A DNA stretch of 64,000 nt from Bacteroidales bacterium (lineage in GTDB: Bacteria > Bacteroidota > Bacteroidia > Bacteroidales > F082): the NCBI GenBank assembly GCA_017538795.1, contig JAFYIE010000019.1, forward strand, positions 20,519-84,518. The letters are read 5' to 3'. This document shows positions 1 through 7,188 of this stretch, one piece after another (positions within the stretch are counted from its first letter, which is position 1; every line of letters starts with the position of its first letter). The position numbers and the translations under genes are program-made. The notes under the pieces are model-generated. The model was given only the letters and a program-made list of their open reading frames with translations. It searched no databases and had not been told where the DNA came from.

Positions 1-1
1 A

Positions 2-577
2 GCATTCTGGGGACAGCCTTCATGGGTTGGTATGCCAATGGCAATTGAAGGAAAAGAATGGTTGCCGGCAGGTAATCCTGTTAAGATCTCGGTGCGTATT
101 GCAAAACCATACAAGAAAGGTTATGGTCCTGTTCCGCTCGAAGTTGAGACAGACGAATTGGTTGACTACGTGAACCATCAAGGTTTGTTGCCATACTATG
201 AATTCTCGACAACTGGTTGCGAACCTACTTTGAAGGATAAGGATAAGGCAAGTGCAGATCATGATCTTATCCAGATCGTTCCAAACCCATACTATGCATA
301 CGCTAACTATGAGAGCAACGCTCTTGTACACAAAGTGAAGATCACCAACCTTCCAGACCAGTGCGTCGTTACTATCTACACTGTAAATGGTACAAAGGTG
401 CGCCAGTTCAAGAAGGATTCTAACATCACTTCAATAGATTGGGATTTGACCAACCATGCCAACACGCCTATCGCGAGCGGTATCTATCTCATCCATGTGA
501 AAGATAATACTAACGGAGGTGAACATACGCTTAAGTTCTATTGCGCAATACGTCAGGTTGACTTAAATACATTCTAA
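2..577 (+). CDS. C-terminal part of a T9SS-associated secreted protein (5' end outside window)
   Basis: The frame is open from base 2 with no start, so only about the last 191 residues are visible. The last ~100 residues start with a VPNPYY motif, followed by beta-strand-rich sequence (KITNLP, then TIYTVNGTKVRQF) and the segment PIASGIYLIHV. This resembles T9SS C-terminal domains, but the extra tail after the final strand is like that of large secreted proteins encoded just upstream of porV in many Bacteroidota. That family knowledge and the adjacent porV-like gene 33 bp downstream support a secretion-associated surface protein. The function of the missing N-terminal part cannot be told. Confidence is high that this is coding and moderate for the family. 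Confidence 0.8.
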   Translation, partial: AFWGQPSWVGMPMAIEGKEWLPAGNPVKISVRIAKPYKKGYGPVPLEVETDELVDYVNHQGLLPYYEFSTTGCEPTLKDKDKASADHDLIQIVPNPYYAYANYESNALVHKVKITNLPDQCVVTIYTVNGTKVRQFKKDSNITSIDWDLTNHANTPIASGIYLIHVKDNTNGGEHTLKFYCAIRQVDLNTF

Positions 578-610
578 ATTATTTTGCGAACAAATTAAAA
601 GTACACGATC

Positions 611-1675
611 ATGAAAAAGTTATTTAAAACTATCGTAATAGCAAGCTTGACAATCATTATTGGATTTACGAGCACAGAATTATTCGCAGGTAATAAGGAT
701 AGAGCTGGTCAAGCAGGTGCAAATGAGCTGTTGGTTAACCCATGGGCGGCATCATCAGGTTGGGGCAACGCCGGTATGGCAAGCATCAAAGGTGTTGACG
801 CTATGTGGAGTAACGTGGCAGGTATCACATTCACAAATACTCTTGATATTAACTTCTCATACACCAACTGGCTCGCCGGTTCGGAAACAAGCGTGGTGGC
901 ATTCGGTTTGTTGACACGTCTTTCAGAATCAGTGGTCGCTGGTTTGTCGGTTATGTCAATGAGTTTCGGTGAAATTCAGAGAACAGATACAGAACATCCG
1001 GACGGTGGTATTGGTACATACAAGCCAAGTTTGATGAACATCAACCTTGCTTTGGCAAAGTCGTTCTCAAACAGTATCCACGGTGGATTTGTTTTGAAGA
1101 TCATTAGCGAGCAAATTGCTGATATGAAGGGAACAGGCGTTGCTTTGGACGCAGGTATCCAGTATGTCACAGGTATTACCGATAACATCCACTTCGGTAT
1201 TGCCTTGAAGAACATCGGACCTACCATGAAGTTCAACGGCGACGGTTTGGCATTCAAGGTGCTTATCGACGGAATGAGTTCAGACCTCACAGTGGTGCAG
1301 CGCGCCGATGAGTTTGAGCTTCCGACACAGTTGAACATTGCTGCGGCATACGATTTCAACTTCCAGCAGAGCAGCCGTTTGACACTCGCTTTTAACTTCA
1401 ATTCAAACGCTTTCTCAAAGGATCAGTACATCGGTGGTATTGAGGGTTCATACCGTGAAATCCTCATGCTTCGTGCCGGTTACACCTACGAGGAGGGTGT
1501 CACAAAGAATATCGAAGACGATGAATGCACAAATGTCAACAAAGGTTTCTCATTTGGTGCTACAGTCCAAGCCCCTCTCAACGACAAGGGTTTGAAGGTT
1601 TGTATCGATTATTCTTACCGTGATACAGCACACTGGAACGGTACACATTCAGTAGGAGCAAGAATTTTATTCTAA
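611..1675 (+). CDS. porV: PorV/PorQ family outer-membrane barrel protein of the type IX secretion system
   Basis: The 354-residue protein has a signal peptide (about residues 1-26, cut after LFA). The mature start carries the family's AGQAGANELLVNPWA-like opening, where the protein sees an NPW/AASSGWGNAGMA motif, then alternating beta strands to a terminal aromatic residue (ARILF). In T9SS bacteria PorV (LptO) is a 14-strand outer-membrane barrel that shuttles CTD cargo from the SprA translocon to the PorU sortase. Its position directly behind a CTD-like gene agrees. It could be the related PorQ rather than PorV, and the symbol is given on that understanding. Three further proteins in this window carry or resemble T9SS CTDs, so the system is expected to be active. 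Confidence 0.8.
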   Translation: MKKLFKTIVIASLTIIIGFTSTELFAGNKDRAGQAGANELLVNPWAASSGWGNAGMASIKGVDAMWSNVAGITFTNTLDINFSYTNWLAGSETSVVAFGLLTRLSESVVAGLSVMSMSFGEIQRTDTEHPDGGIGTYKPSLMNINLALAKSFSNSIHGGFVLKIISEQIADMKGTGVALDAGIQYVTGITDNIHFGIALKNIGPTMKFNGDGLAFKVLIDGMSSDLTVVQRADEFELPTQLNIAAAYDFNFQQSSRLTLAFNFNSNAFSKDQYIGGIEGSYREILMLRAGYTYEEGVTKNIEDDECTNVNKGFSFGATVQAPLNDKGLKVCIDYSYRDTAHWNGTHSVGARILF

Positions 1676-1683
1676 AAAAAAAC

Positions 1684-1712
1684 TTGTATCTGAAAAAAAA
1701 GTTGTATCTTTG
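1684..1712 (+). promoter_or_regulatory. Bacteroidota promoter for greA
   Basis: A TTG at 1684-1686 and a TATCTTTG (-7, TAnnTTTG type) at 1705-1712 are separated by 18 bp, close to the Bacteroidota primary-sigma spacing. Transcription would begin near 1718, giving a leader of about 70 nt that contains the hairpin at 1728-1764. Confidence 0.7.
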
Positions 1713-1727
1713 CATACAATTTTACGG

Positions 1728-1764
1728 AAAAAAGGGCCCTTATTTCGGTAAGGGTCTCTTTTTT
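1728..1764 (+). terminator. Intrinsic-terminator-like hairpin in the greA leader
   Basis: An A/G-rich left arm (1728-1741) pairs with 1750-1764 across an 8-nt loop, and the right arm ends in a run of six T. It has the form of a Rho-independent terminator, yet it lies downstream of the greA promoter and 23 bp before the greA start. It can therefore be either the porV terminator or an attenuator of greA. Confidence 0.6.
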
Positions 1765-1787
1765 ACGATTTAAAAAGTTATAAAATT

Positions 1788-2264
1788 ATGGCAGAAGTAG
1801 AATATTTTACACAAGCTGGACTACAGAAATTGAAGGACGAATTGGAGAATCTTTGTGTTAACGAGCGTCCTAAGATTGCGGCGGCAATAGCGGAGGCGCG
1901 CGACAAGGGTGACCTTTCGGAAAACGCTGAATACGATGCGGCAAAAGAGGCTCAGCAGCTTCTTGAGATGAAGATAGTGAAGCTTCAGCTTACCATCGCC
2001 AACGCGCGTATCATCGATGAGTCGAAGATGGATACATCAAAGGTTTTGATTCTCTCGACGGTGAAGATCAGAAACGTGAAGACGAAACAGATGATGTCAT
2101 ACACAATCGTTCCTGAGAAGGAGGCGAATCTCAAGGCAGGCAAGATTTCCATCACCTCGCCGATAGCGAAGGGACTTCTTGGCAAATCTGTCGGTGAACA
2201 GGTAGAGATTCAGGTTCCGGCAGGCAAGCTTTTGTTTGAAATCGTTGAAATCACAAGAGAATAG
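1788..2264 (+). CDS. greA: Transcription elongation factor GreA
   Basis: The 158 residues match the usual GreA length. The N-terminal coiled coil carries the basic and acidic tip region (about residues 35-60: EARDKGDLSENAEYDAAKE), which enters the RNA polymerase secondary channel and stimulates cleavage of backtracked RNA. The C-terminal FKBP-like domain carries SPIAKGLLGKSVGE, diagnostic of Gre factors. The next gene starts 2 bp after the stop codon and a methyltransferase gene follows 2 bp after that, so greA leads a three-gene operon. The middle of the C-terminal domain (KIRNVKTKQMMSYTIV) is typical of the Bacteroidota variant. Confidence 0.95.
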   Translation: MAEVEYFTQAGLQKLKDELENLCVNERPKIAAAIAEARDKGDLSENAEYDAAKEAQQLLEMKIVKLQLTIANARIIDESKMDTSKVLILSTVKIRNVKTKQMMSYTIVPEKEANLKAGKISITSPIAKGLLGKSVGEQVEIQVPAGKLLFEIVEITRE

Positions 2265-2266
2265 TT

Positions 2267-2659
2267 ATGGCATCGATATTTTCAAGAATAGTGGCAGGTG
2301 AGATACCTTGCTATAAAATCGCTGAAAACGACAAATTCTTCGCTTTTTTCGACATCAGTCCGCTCGCTCCGGGTCACACCTTGGTGATTCCGAAGAAGGA
2401 GGAAGATTACATTTTCGACATCTCTGACGCTGATCTCGCCGAGATGATTGTCTTCGCAAAGAAGATTGCTGTAGCGATGAAGAAAGCCATCCCATGCAAG
2501 AAAGTCGGCGTGGCGGTGATAGGACTTGAGGTGCCACATGCACACATCCATCTCGTGCCGATGCAGAAAGAGGGCGACCTCGACTTCAAGCGTGAGAAGA
2601 TGCACCCGACGGAGGAGCAGTTTAAAGAGTGGCAGAAGAAAATCGTTGAGAATCTGTAA
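2267..2659 (+). CDS. HIT family nucleotide hydrolase/transferase
   Basis: This 130-residue protein has the complete histidine-triad signature (GLEVPHAHIHLVPM, about residues 85-98) and the upstream HTLVIPKKEEDYIFD strand characteristic of the Hint/PKCI branch. Such proteins hydrolyse purine phosphoramidates and other alpha-phosphate substituted nucleotides in the cytoplasm. The physiological substrate is not known for most bacterial members. The gene is 2 bp behind greA and 2 bp ahead of the THUMP methyltransferase, and a greA-HIT pairing is a common Bacteroidota arrangement. Confidence 0.92.
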   Translation: MASIFSRIVAGEIPCYKIAENDKFFAFFDISPLAPGHTLVIPKKEEDYIFDISDADLAEMIVFAKKIAVAMKKAIPCKKVGVAVIGLEVPHAHIHLVPMQKEGDLDFKREKMHPTEEQFKEWQKKIVENL

Positions 2660-2661
2660 AG

Positions 2662-3828
2662 ATGGAAAACACTTTTAAAATGGTTGCCAAGACTATGGCG
2701 GGGTTGGAAAACGTCCTCGCCGAGGAGTTGACAGCCATTGGTGCACAGAATGTTGAAGTGTTGTATCGCGCCGTGAGCTTTGAAGGAGACAAGGCGCTGA
2801 TGTACAAGGCTAATTATTGTTGCCGCACGGCGTTGAGGATATTGAAGCCTATAACGAGTTTCGTAGCGCGTAACGAGTTGGCGTTGTACAACAACATCTT
2901 CAAGATTCAGTGGCATGAGATTTTCAACATCAACGAGACGTTCGCCATCGATGCAGTGACGAGTGGTAACTATTTCACCCATTCGCAATATGCGGCGTTG
3001 AAGGTGAAAGACGCCATCGCCGATGAGTTTCGTCAGCATTTCGGGGCACGCCCTTCGGTGGATGTGGAGAATCCTGACTTGAGAATCAACGTGCACATTG
3101 AGAATGAGAAGGTTACGGTATCGTTCGACAGCTCTGGCGAGTCATTACACAAACGCGGATACAGGAAGTCGGTCGACAAGGCACCAATGAACGAGGTGTT
3201 GGCGGCAGGATTGATAAAGCTCACAGGCTGGAAATGCGACTGTAACTTTGTTGACTGCATGTGCGGTTCGGGCACCATCCCGATTGAGGCGGCGATGCAG
3301 GCGATGGGTATCCCGGCAGGATTTTTCAGAAAGAAATGGGGCTTCATGACATGGCACGACTTCGACAAGGATTTGTGGCAGAATGTGTTGCTGGACGCAG
3401 GTGCCGAGATGGAAGAGTTTGACTATGAAATACTTGCATCAGACCGTTCGGCGAAAGCTGTGGAGATAGCCAAGGCAAATATTGAGAACGCGCATCTCAA
3501 TCACGACATAAAACTTAGCAAACAAGATATGTTTGAGATGGTACCACCGGAAGGCGGTGGTATCATGATTATCAACCCACCATATGGCGAGCGTTTGGAA
3601 GAGAGAGACATTGTGAACCTTTACAAAGGCATTGGCGATGCTTTGAAGAAGAATTTCAAGGGTTTTCAGGCGTGGATTATCAGTTCGAACAAAGACGCGT
3701 TGAAGCTCGTTGGGTTGAAGCCTTCGAAGAAAATTGATGTTTATAACGGACCGCTCGAATGTAAGTTTGAGAAGTTTGAGATATTTGAGGGAAGTTATAA
3801 GGAGAAAAAAATCAGAGAAAACCAATAA
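2662..3828 (+). CDS. THUMP-domain class I RNA methyltransferase (RlmL/YpsC-like)
   Basis: The 388-residue protein has an N-terminal THUMP RNA-binding region (about 1-155) followed by a Rossmann methyltransferase domain. Motif I is FVDCMCGSGTIPIEAA (about 193-208), the SAM acidic loop follows at about 255, and the catalytic motif IV INPPYGERL (about 298-306) is that of N2-methylguanine enzymes. It is shorter than E. coli RlmL, which is fused to RlmK, and matches the stand-alone methyltransferase expected to modify 23S rRNA G2445. The exact target is inferred from the family. It is the last gene of the greA operon, and a TAG-unit repeat follows. Confidence 0.9.
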   Translation: MENTFKMVAKTMAGLENVLAEELTAIGAQNVEVLYRAVSFEGDKALMYKANYCCRTALRILKPITSFVARNELALYNNIFKIQWHEIFNINETFAIDAVTSGNYFTHSQYAALKVKDAIADEFRQHFGARPSVDVENPDLRINVHIENEKVTVSFDSSGESLHKRGYRKSVDKAPMNEVLAAGLIKLTGWKCDCNFVDCMCGSGTIPIEAAMQAMGIPAGFFRKKWGFMTWHDFDKDLWQNVLLDAGAEMEEFDYEILASDRSAKAVEIAKANIENAHLNHDIKLSKQDMFEMVPPEGGGIMIINPPYGERLEERDIVNLYKGIGDALKKNFKGFQAWIISSNKDALKLVGLKPSKKIDVYNGPLECKFEKFEIFEGSYKEKKIRENQ

Positions 3829-3830
3829 AT

Positions 3831-3870
3831 AATAGCTAGTGGCTAATACCTAATAGCTAGTGGCTAAAAA
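3831..3870 (+). repeat. TAG/CTA short tandem units after the methyltransferase gene
   Basis: Two near-identical copies of AGCTAGTGGCTAA are separated by TACCTAAT. The block begins two bases after the stop codon and belongs to the same class of gene-end arrays as those near 24.1, 30.7, 31.8, 35.0, 47.6 and 56.6 kb. It can form several weak hairpins. Confidence 0.6.
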
Positions 3871-3884
3871 AAATAAAAAATTTC

Positions 3885-3915
3885 TTGTTTTTGTAAAAAC
3901 ACCTTTTTAATTTTG
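3885..3915 (+). promoter_or_regulatory. Promoter for the fused oxidoreductase gene
   Basis: TTG at 3885-3887 and TAATTTTG at 3908-3915 are 20 bp apart, a good Bacteroidota -33/-7 pair. The leader to the ATG at 3958 would be about 36 nt and contains no evident regulatory fold. Confidence 0.65.
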
Positions 3916-3957
3916 CAATTCATTTAAGGACTTGATTATATTGTAAAATTGAAAAGC

Positions 3958-6900
3958 ATGTATAAAATAACCAAACATCCTATTCTTGACATCGCCGAGG
4001 GCGAAAAGGTAGAATTTATTTATGATGGTAAAAAAGTGGTGGGTCAGAAAGGCTACACCATTGCAGCCGCCTTGCATCAGGCTGGTTTTCCGGTTCACAG
4101 CCACAGTTTAGATGGACGTAATCGAAGCTTGAACTGCGGCATCGGAAAGTGCGGTGCCTGTGAGATGCTTGTTGATGGCAAGATCCGTCGTATCTGCATC
4201 ACTTTGGTTGACGGAGTGAAGGAGGTGAAGCCAATCAACAACGAAGCCAACGTGCTTCCGGAGGCTAAAGAGCTGCAAGCACGCGAGGTGAAGGTTTACA
4301 AGACGCAAGTAGCTATTATCGGCGCTGGTCCTGCTGGATTGGCATGCCGCGAGCAGTTGAACAAACTCGGCATCAGCAATGTGGTCGTTGATAACAACGC
4401 TAAGATTGGCGGACAGTTTAACATGCAGACGCACCAGTTCTTCTTCTTCGAGAAAGAGCAGAAATTCGGTGGAATGCGTGGTTTTGACATCGCAAAGACA
4501 TTGGCTGGCGACAACCATGAAGGCATTCTTTTGAATTATGTCGTTTGGGATTTGCTTGAAGGTAAACGCATCGCTATCAAGAACATAGTGACTGGAGAGG
4601 TGGCGTATATCGACGCCGAGCATCTTGTCGTTGCAACAGGCGCTGTTCCGTTCATGCCTACATTTGAAAACGACGACCTTCCGGGCGTGTATACCGCTGC
4701 TGTGTTCCAGAAGATGATGAATCAGGAGCACACACTCCTTGGTAAGAAAGTTTTGACCGTTGGTGCAGGAAATATTGGTTATTTGACATCATATCAGGGA
4801 ATGCAGGCTGGTGCTACCATCAAGGCCATTATCGAAGGTATGGATCATGAGGGAGGCTTTCCGGTGCAGGCAAACCGTGTGCGCAGACTCGGCATTCCGA
4901 TCATGACGTCGCATATTCTGTTGAAAGCTATCCCGAACAAAGACCATACAGGAATCGTGGGCGCTGTCATCGCGAAATGCGAAAACTTCAAGCCGATTCC
5001 GGGAACAGAACAAGTTATTGACGACATCGATATCATCAACATCTGCACAGGCTTGATTCCTGACAGCCAGTTATTGGTGAAAGGCCGCGAGGTGTTTGGT
5101 TTGAACACATACGGCGCAGGCGACGCAATCCGTATCGGCGAAGGCACAAGCGCTGTTTTGAGAGGCAAGCAAGTCGCTTTCGAGGTGGCACAGAACATGG
5201 CGATGCGCTTCAATTATGACGAATATCTTGAGGTTTCGAAGCAATATATCGAGTCGCAGCAGCACCCGATCAGAGTGTTGCAGGAGCCAAACAAGCCGAC
5301 GGCAGAGAGAATGGTGGCCAAGCCGTTCGTCATCGCCGACTGTGTTTACGGATTCGCTTGCAATCCTTGTTCGTTTAGCTGTCCGCAAGGCGCTATAACC
5401 AAGTCGAGCACAAACACGGTGCCGGTTATCGATTACGACAAGTGCATCGGCTGTATGAATTGCGTGAACCACTGCCCAGGCTTGGCAATCTTCGGCTACG
5501 ACATGAAGAAGAACACGCTGTTCTTGCCTGTTGAATACGAGGTAAACGAAGGCGTAGAGGTGTTCCTGGTTGACGATAACGGCAAGAAAGTGGGCGAGGG
5601 CGTTGTTGAGAAGGTGATGAAGAAGAACAACAAGACCAATGTGGCACGTGTAATTGCAAAGAATGTGGAAGGCGAGAAACTGGTCGAGGCTCGCGGCTTC
5701 ATTGTAAAAGAAAACTATCCGAAACCGATAGAGTTCAAGCCATTGAAGGAAGTGGAGTCGGAGACATACGTCTGCCACTGCGAAGATATCAAATTAGATA
5801 AAGTATTGAGCGTTATCGGTGACCGCAAGACCATCTCGGTTGACGAGTTGAAGCATATCACCCGTATGGGTATGGGACCATGCCGTGGTAAGAGATGTAT
5901 CCCACGCGCACGTCAGATTTTGCGCACTTACGGCATTGAGTTGGTTGGCGACGCTACACCGCGTGCTCCTCTGTCAAATCAGGTCAGCTTGGATGACTTG
6001 TACAATCCGAAGACCAAGGAAACATTCGTGTTCCCGAAGATGAACGACGTAAAGAAGGAGAAGGTTGAGGTGTTTATTGCTGGTGGCGGTATCGCAGGTA
6101 GTGCTTTGTTCCGTTATTTCTCTGAAGCCGGCAAGAAACCTGTGATGATTAACTACAGCCGTGGTGCTTCGTGGCGTTGCATCGGCGGTGGTCGTCCAGC
6201 ATTCTCGAATCCGGATATCGCTGATATCGCTGTGCACAACCACGAGATCTTCAAGAACATGCAGAAGGTGCACAACATCAACTACCACCTGACACATTAC
6301 GTCAACTTGGTGCACGATGAGGCAACCTACAAGTCACTCGACGCATCACGCGCATGGAGCGATGCATATATGATCGACCGCAAGGACTTCAAGAAAGAGA
6401 TTTCACCATTGTGGGACGATAAAAAAGACACTTACAGCCATGCTTTGATTACCCGTGACTGCTGGCAGGCCACACCTGGTAGGGTTATCGACTACATCCG
6501 TGGAATAGGCGTGCAGAATGGCGGTCGTTACTTTGAAGATTGCGAGTTGTTGCACGTACAGAAAGTCGGTGGACATTACGTCACTTTGGTACGCACACAC
6601 GAAGGCGCTTATGTTGAATACACCTGCGATCACTTCGTCAACGCGATGGGATGGGGCGCTGAGAAGTTCAACGACATGCTCGGATTAGACACAGGCTTGT
6701 ATCCTGTCAAGCACCAGGCATTTATCACACGTCGTCTGCCGATGATGGGACCAAACGGAGGTCCGTTGGATATGATCATCGACCGTCGTCACTACAAAGG
6801 CTTCAGCGCTGTTTACGGACAGCAGTGGGCACACACAGGTCAGATTATCGGCTGCGCCAGCCCTGACACCGACGCTTATGAGGCTCGTCAGAACATCAAG

Positions 6901-7188
6901 TACAACAGCAAGGAGTTCTTGGAGATCGTCTCTGAAGTCTTTGCTGAGTGGATTCCTAACCTTGGTGAAGTCAGCTTCTTGGCATGCTGGGCTGGACGTT
7001 ACACCGAGCCGCGTTACATTGTTGACCCTGAGGTCGGTCTGTTGACAGGTCTGCGTGGTCACGGCTTCATGCTCGGTCAGTATCTGGCGAAGATTTACGT
7101 CGACAAATATCTCGGCAAGCCGGTTCCAGGTTACATGGAAGACCTTAAGATTACAGGTAAAGGCTTGAGCGAGAATGCGTTTAAATAA
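3958..7188 (+). CDS. Giant fused Fe-S/FAD oxidoreductase (HcnA-HcnB-HcnC / sarcosine-oxidase-alpha-like)
   Basis: The 1076 residues hold five modules. First is a [2Fe-2S] ferredoxin-like domain (Cys60, 65, 68, 80). Next is a pyridine-nucleotide-type FAD domain (GAGPAG at 122-127, second dinucleotide fold GAGNIG near 267). A ferredoxin stretch follows, with CVYGFACNPCSFSC from 462 and CIGCMNCVNHC from 496. Then comes a BFD-like [2Fe-2S] module with Cys606-x-Cys608-x33-Cys642-x4-Cys647. Last is a D-amino-acid-oxidase-type FAD domain starting near GGGIAG (about 706). These parts are usually two or three subunits in hydrogen cyanide synthase, opine oxidases and dye-linked proline dehydrogenases. 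An amine or imino-acid dehydrogenase passing electrons through Fe-S centres is inferred, but the substrate is unknown. The ATG at 3958 is chosen over an in-frame TTG at 3949. It overlaps the next gene by one base (TAATG). Confidence 0.85.
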   Translation: MYKITKHPILDIAEGEKVEFIYDGKKVVGQKGYTIAAALHQAGFPVHSHSLDGRNRSLNCGIGKCGACEMLVDGKIRRICITLVDGVKEVKPINNEANVLPEAKELQAREVKVYKTQVAIIGAGPAGLACREQLNKLGISNVVVDNNAKIGGQFNMQTHQFFFFEKEQKFGGMRGFDIAKTLAGDNHEGILLNYVVWDLLEGKRIAIKNIVTGEVAYIDAEHLVVATGAVPFMPTFENDDLPGVYTAAVFQKMMNQEHTLLGKKVLTVGAGNIGYLTSYQGMQAGATIKAIIEGMDHEGGFPVQANRVRRLGIPIMTSHILLKAIPNKDHTGIVGAVIAKCENFKPIPGTEQVIDDIDIINICTGLIPDSQLLVKGREVFGLNTYGAGDAIRIGEGTSAVLRGKQVAFEVAQNMAMRFNYDEYLEVSKQYIESQQHPIRVLQEPNKPTAERMVAKPFVIADCVYGFACNPCSFSCPQGAITKSSTNTVPVIDYDKCIGCMNCVNHCPGLAIFGYDMKKNTLFLPVEYEVNEGVEVFLVDDNGKKVGEGVVEKVMKKNNKTNVARVIAKNVEGEKLVEARGFIVKENYPKPIEFKPLKEVESETYVCHCEDIKLDKVLSVIGDRKTISVDELKHITRMGMGPCRGKRCIPRARQILRTYGIELVGDATPRAPLSNQVSLDDLYNPKTKETFVFPKMNDVKKEKVEVFIAGGGIAGSALFRYFSEAGKKPVMINYSRGASWRCIGGGRPAFSNPDIADIAVHNHEIFKNMQKVHNINYHLTHYVNLVHDEATYKSLDASRAWSDAYMIDRKDFKKEISPLWDDKKDTYSHALITRDCWQATPGRVIDYIRGIGVQNGGRYFEDCELLHVQKVGGHYVTLVRTHEGAYVEYTCDHFVNAMGWGAEKFNDMLGLDTGLYPVKHQAFITRRLPMMGPNGGPLDMIIDRRHYKGFSAVYGQQWAHTGQIIGCASPDTDAYEARQNIKYNSKEFLEIVSEVFAEWIPNLGEVSFLACWAGRYTEPRYIVDPEVGLLTGLRGHGFMLGQYLAKIYVDKYLGKPVPGYMEDLKITGKGLSENAFK

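Noticed and set aside
2407-3096. A 229-codon open frame on the minus strand across the HIT and methyltransferase genes
   Set aside because: It is fully antisense to two motif-supported genes, has no protein-like motifs or promoter, and reflects codon bias of the sense genes.
5071-5778. A 235-codon antisense open frame inside the fused oxidoreductase
   Set aside because: It is a shadow of the gene's ferredoxin and linker region with no independent signals.
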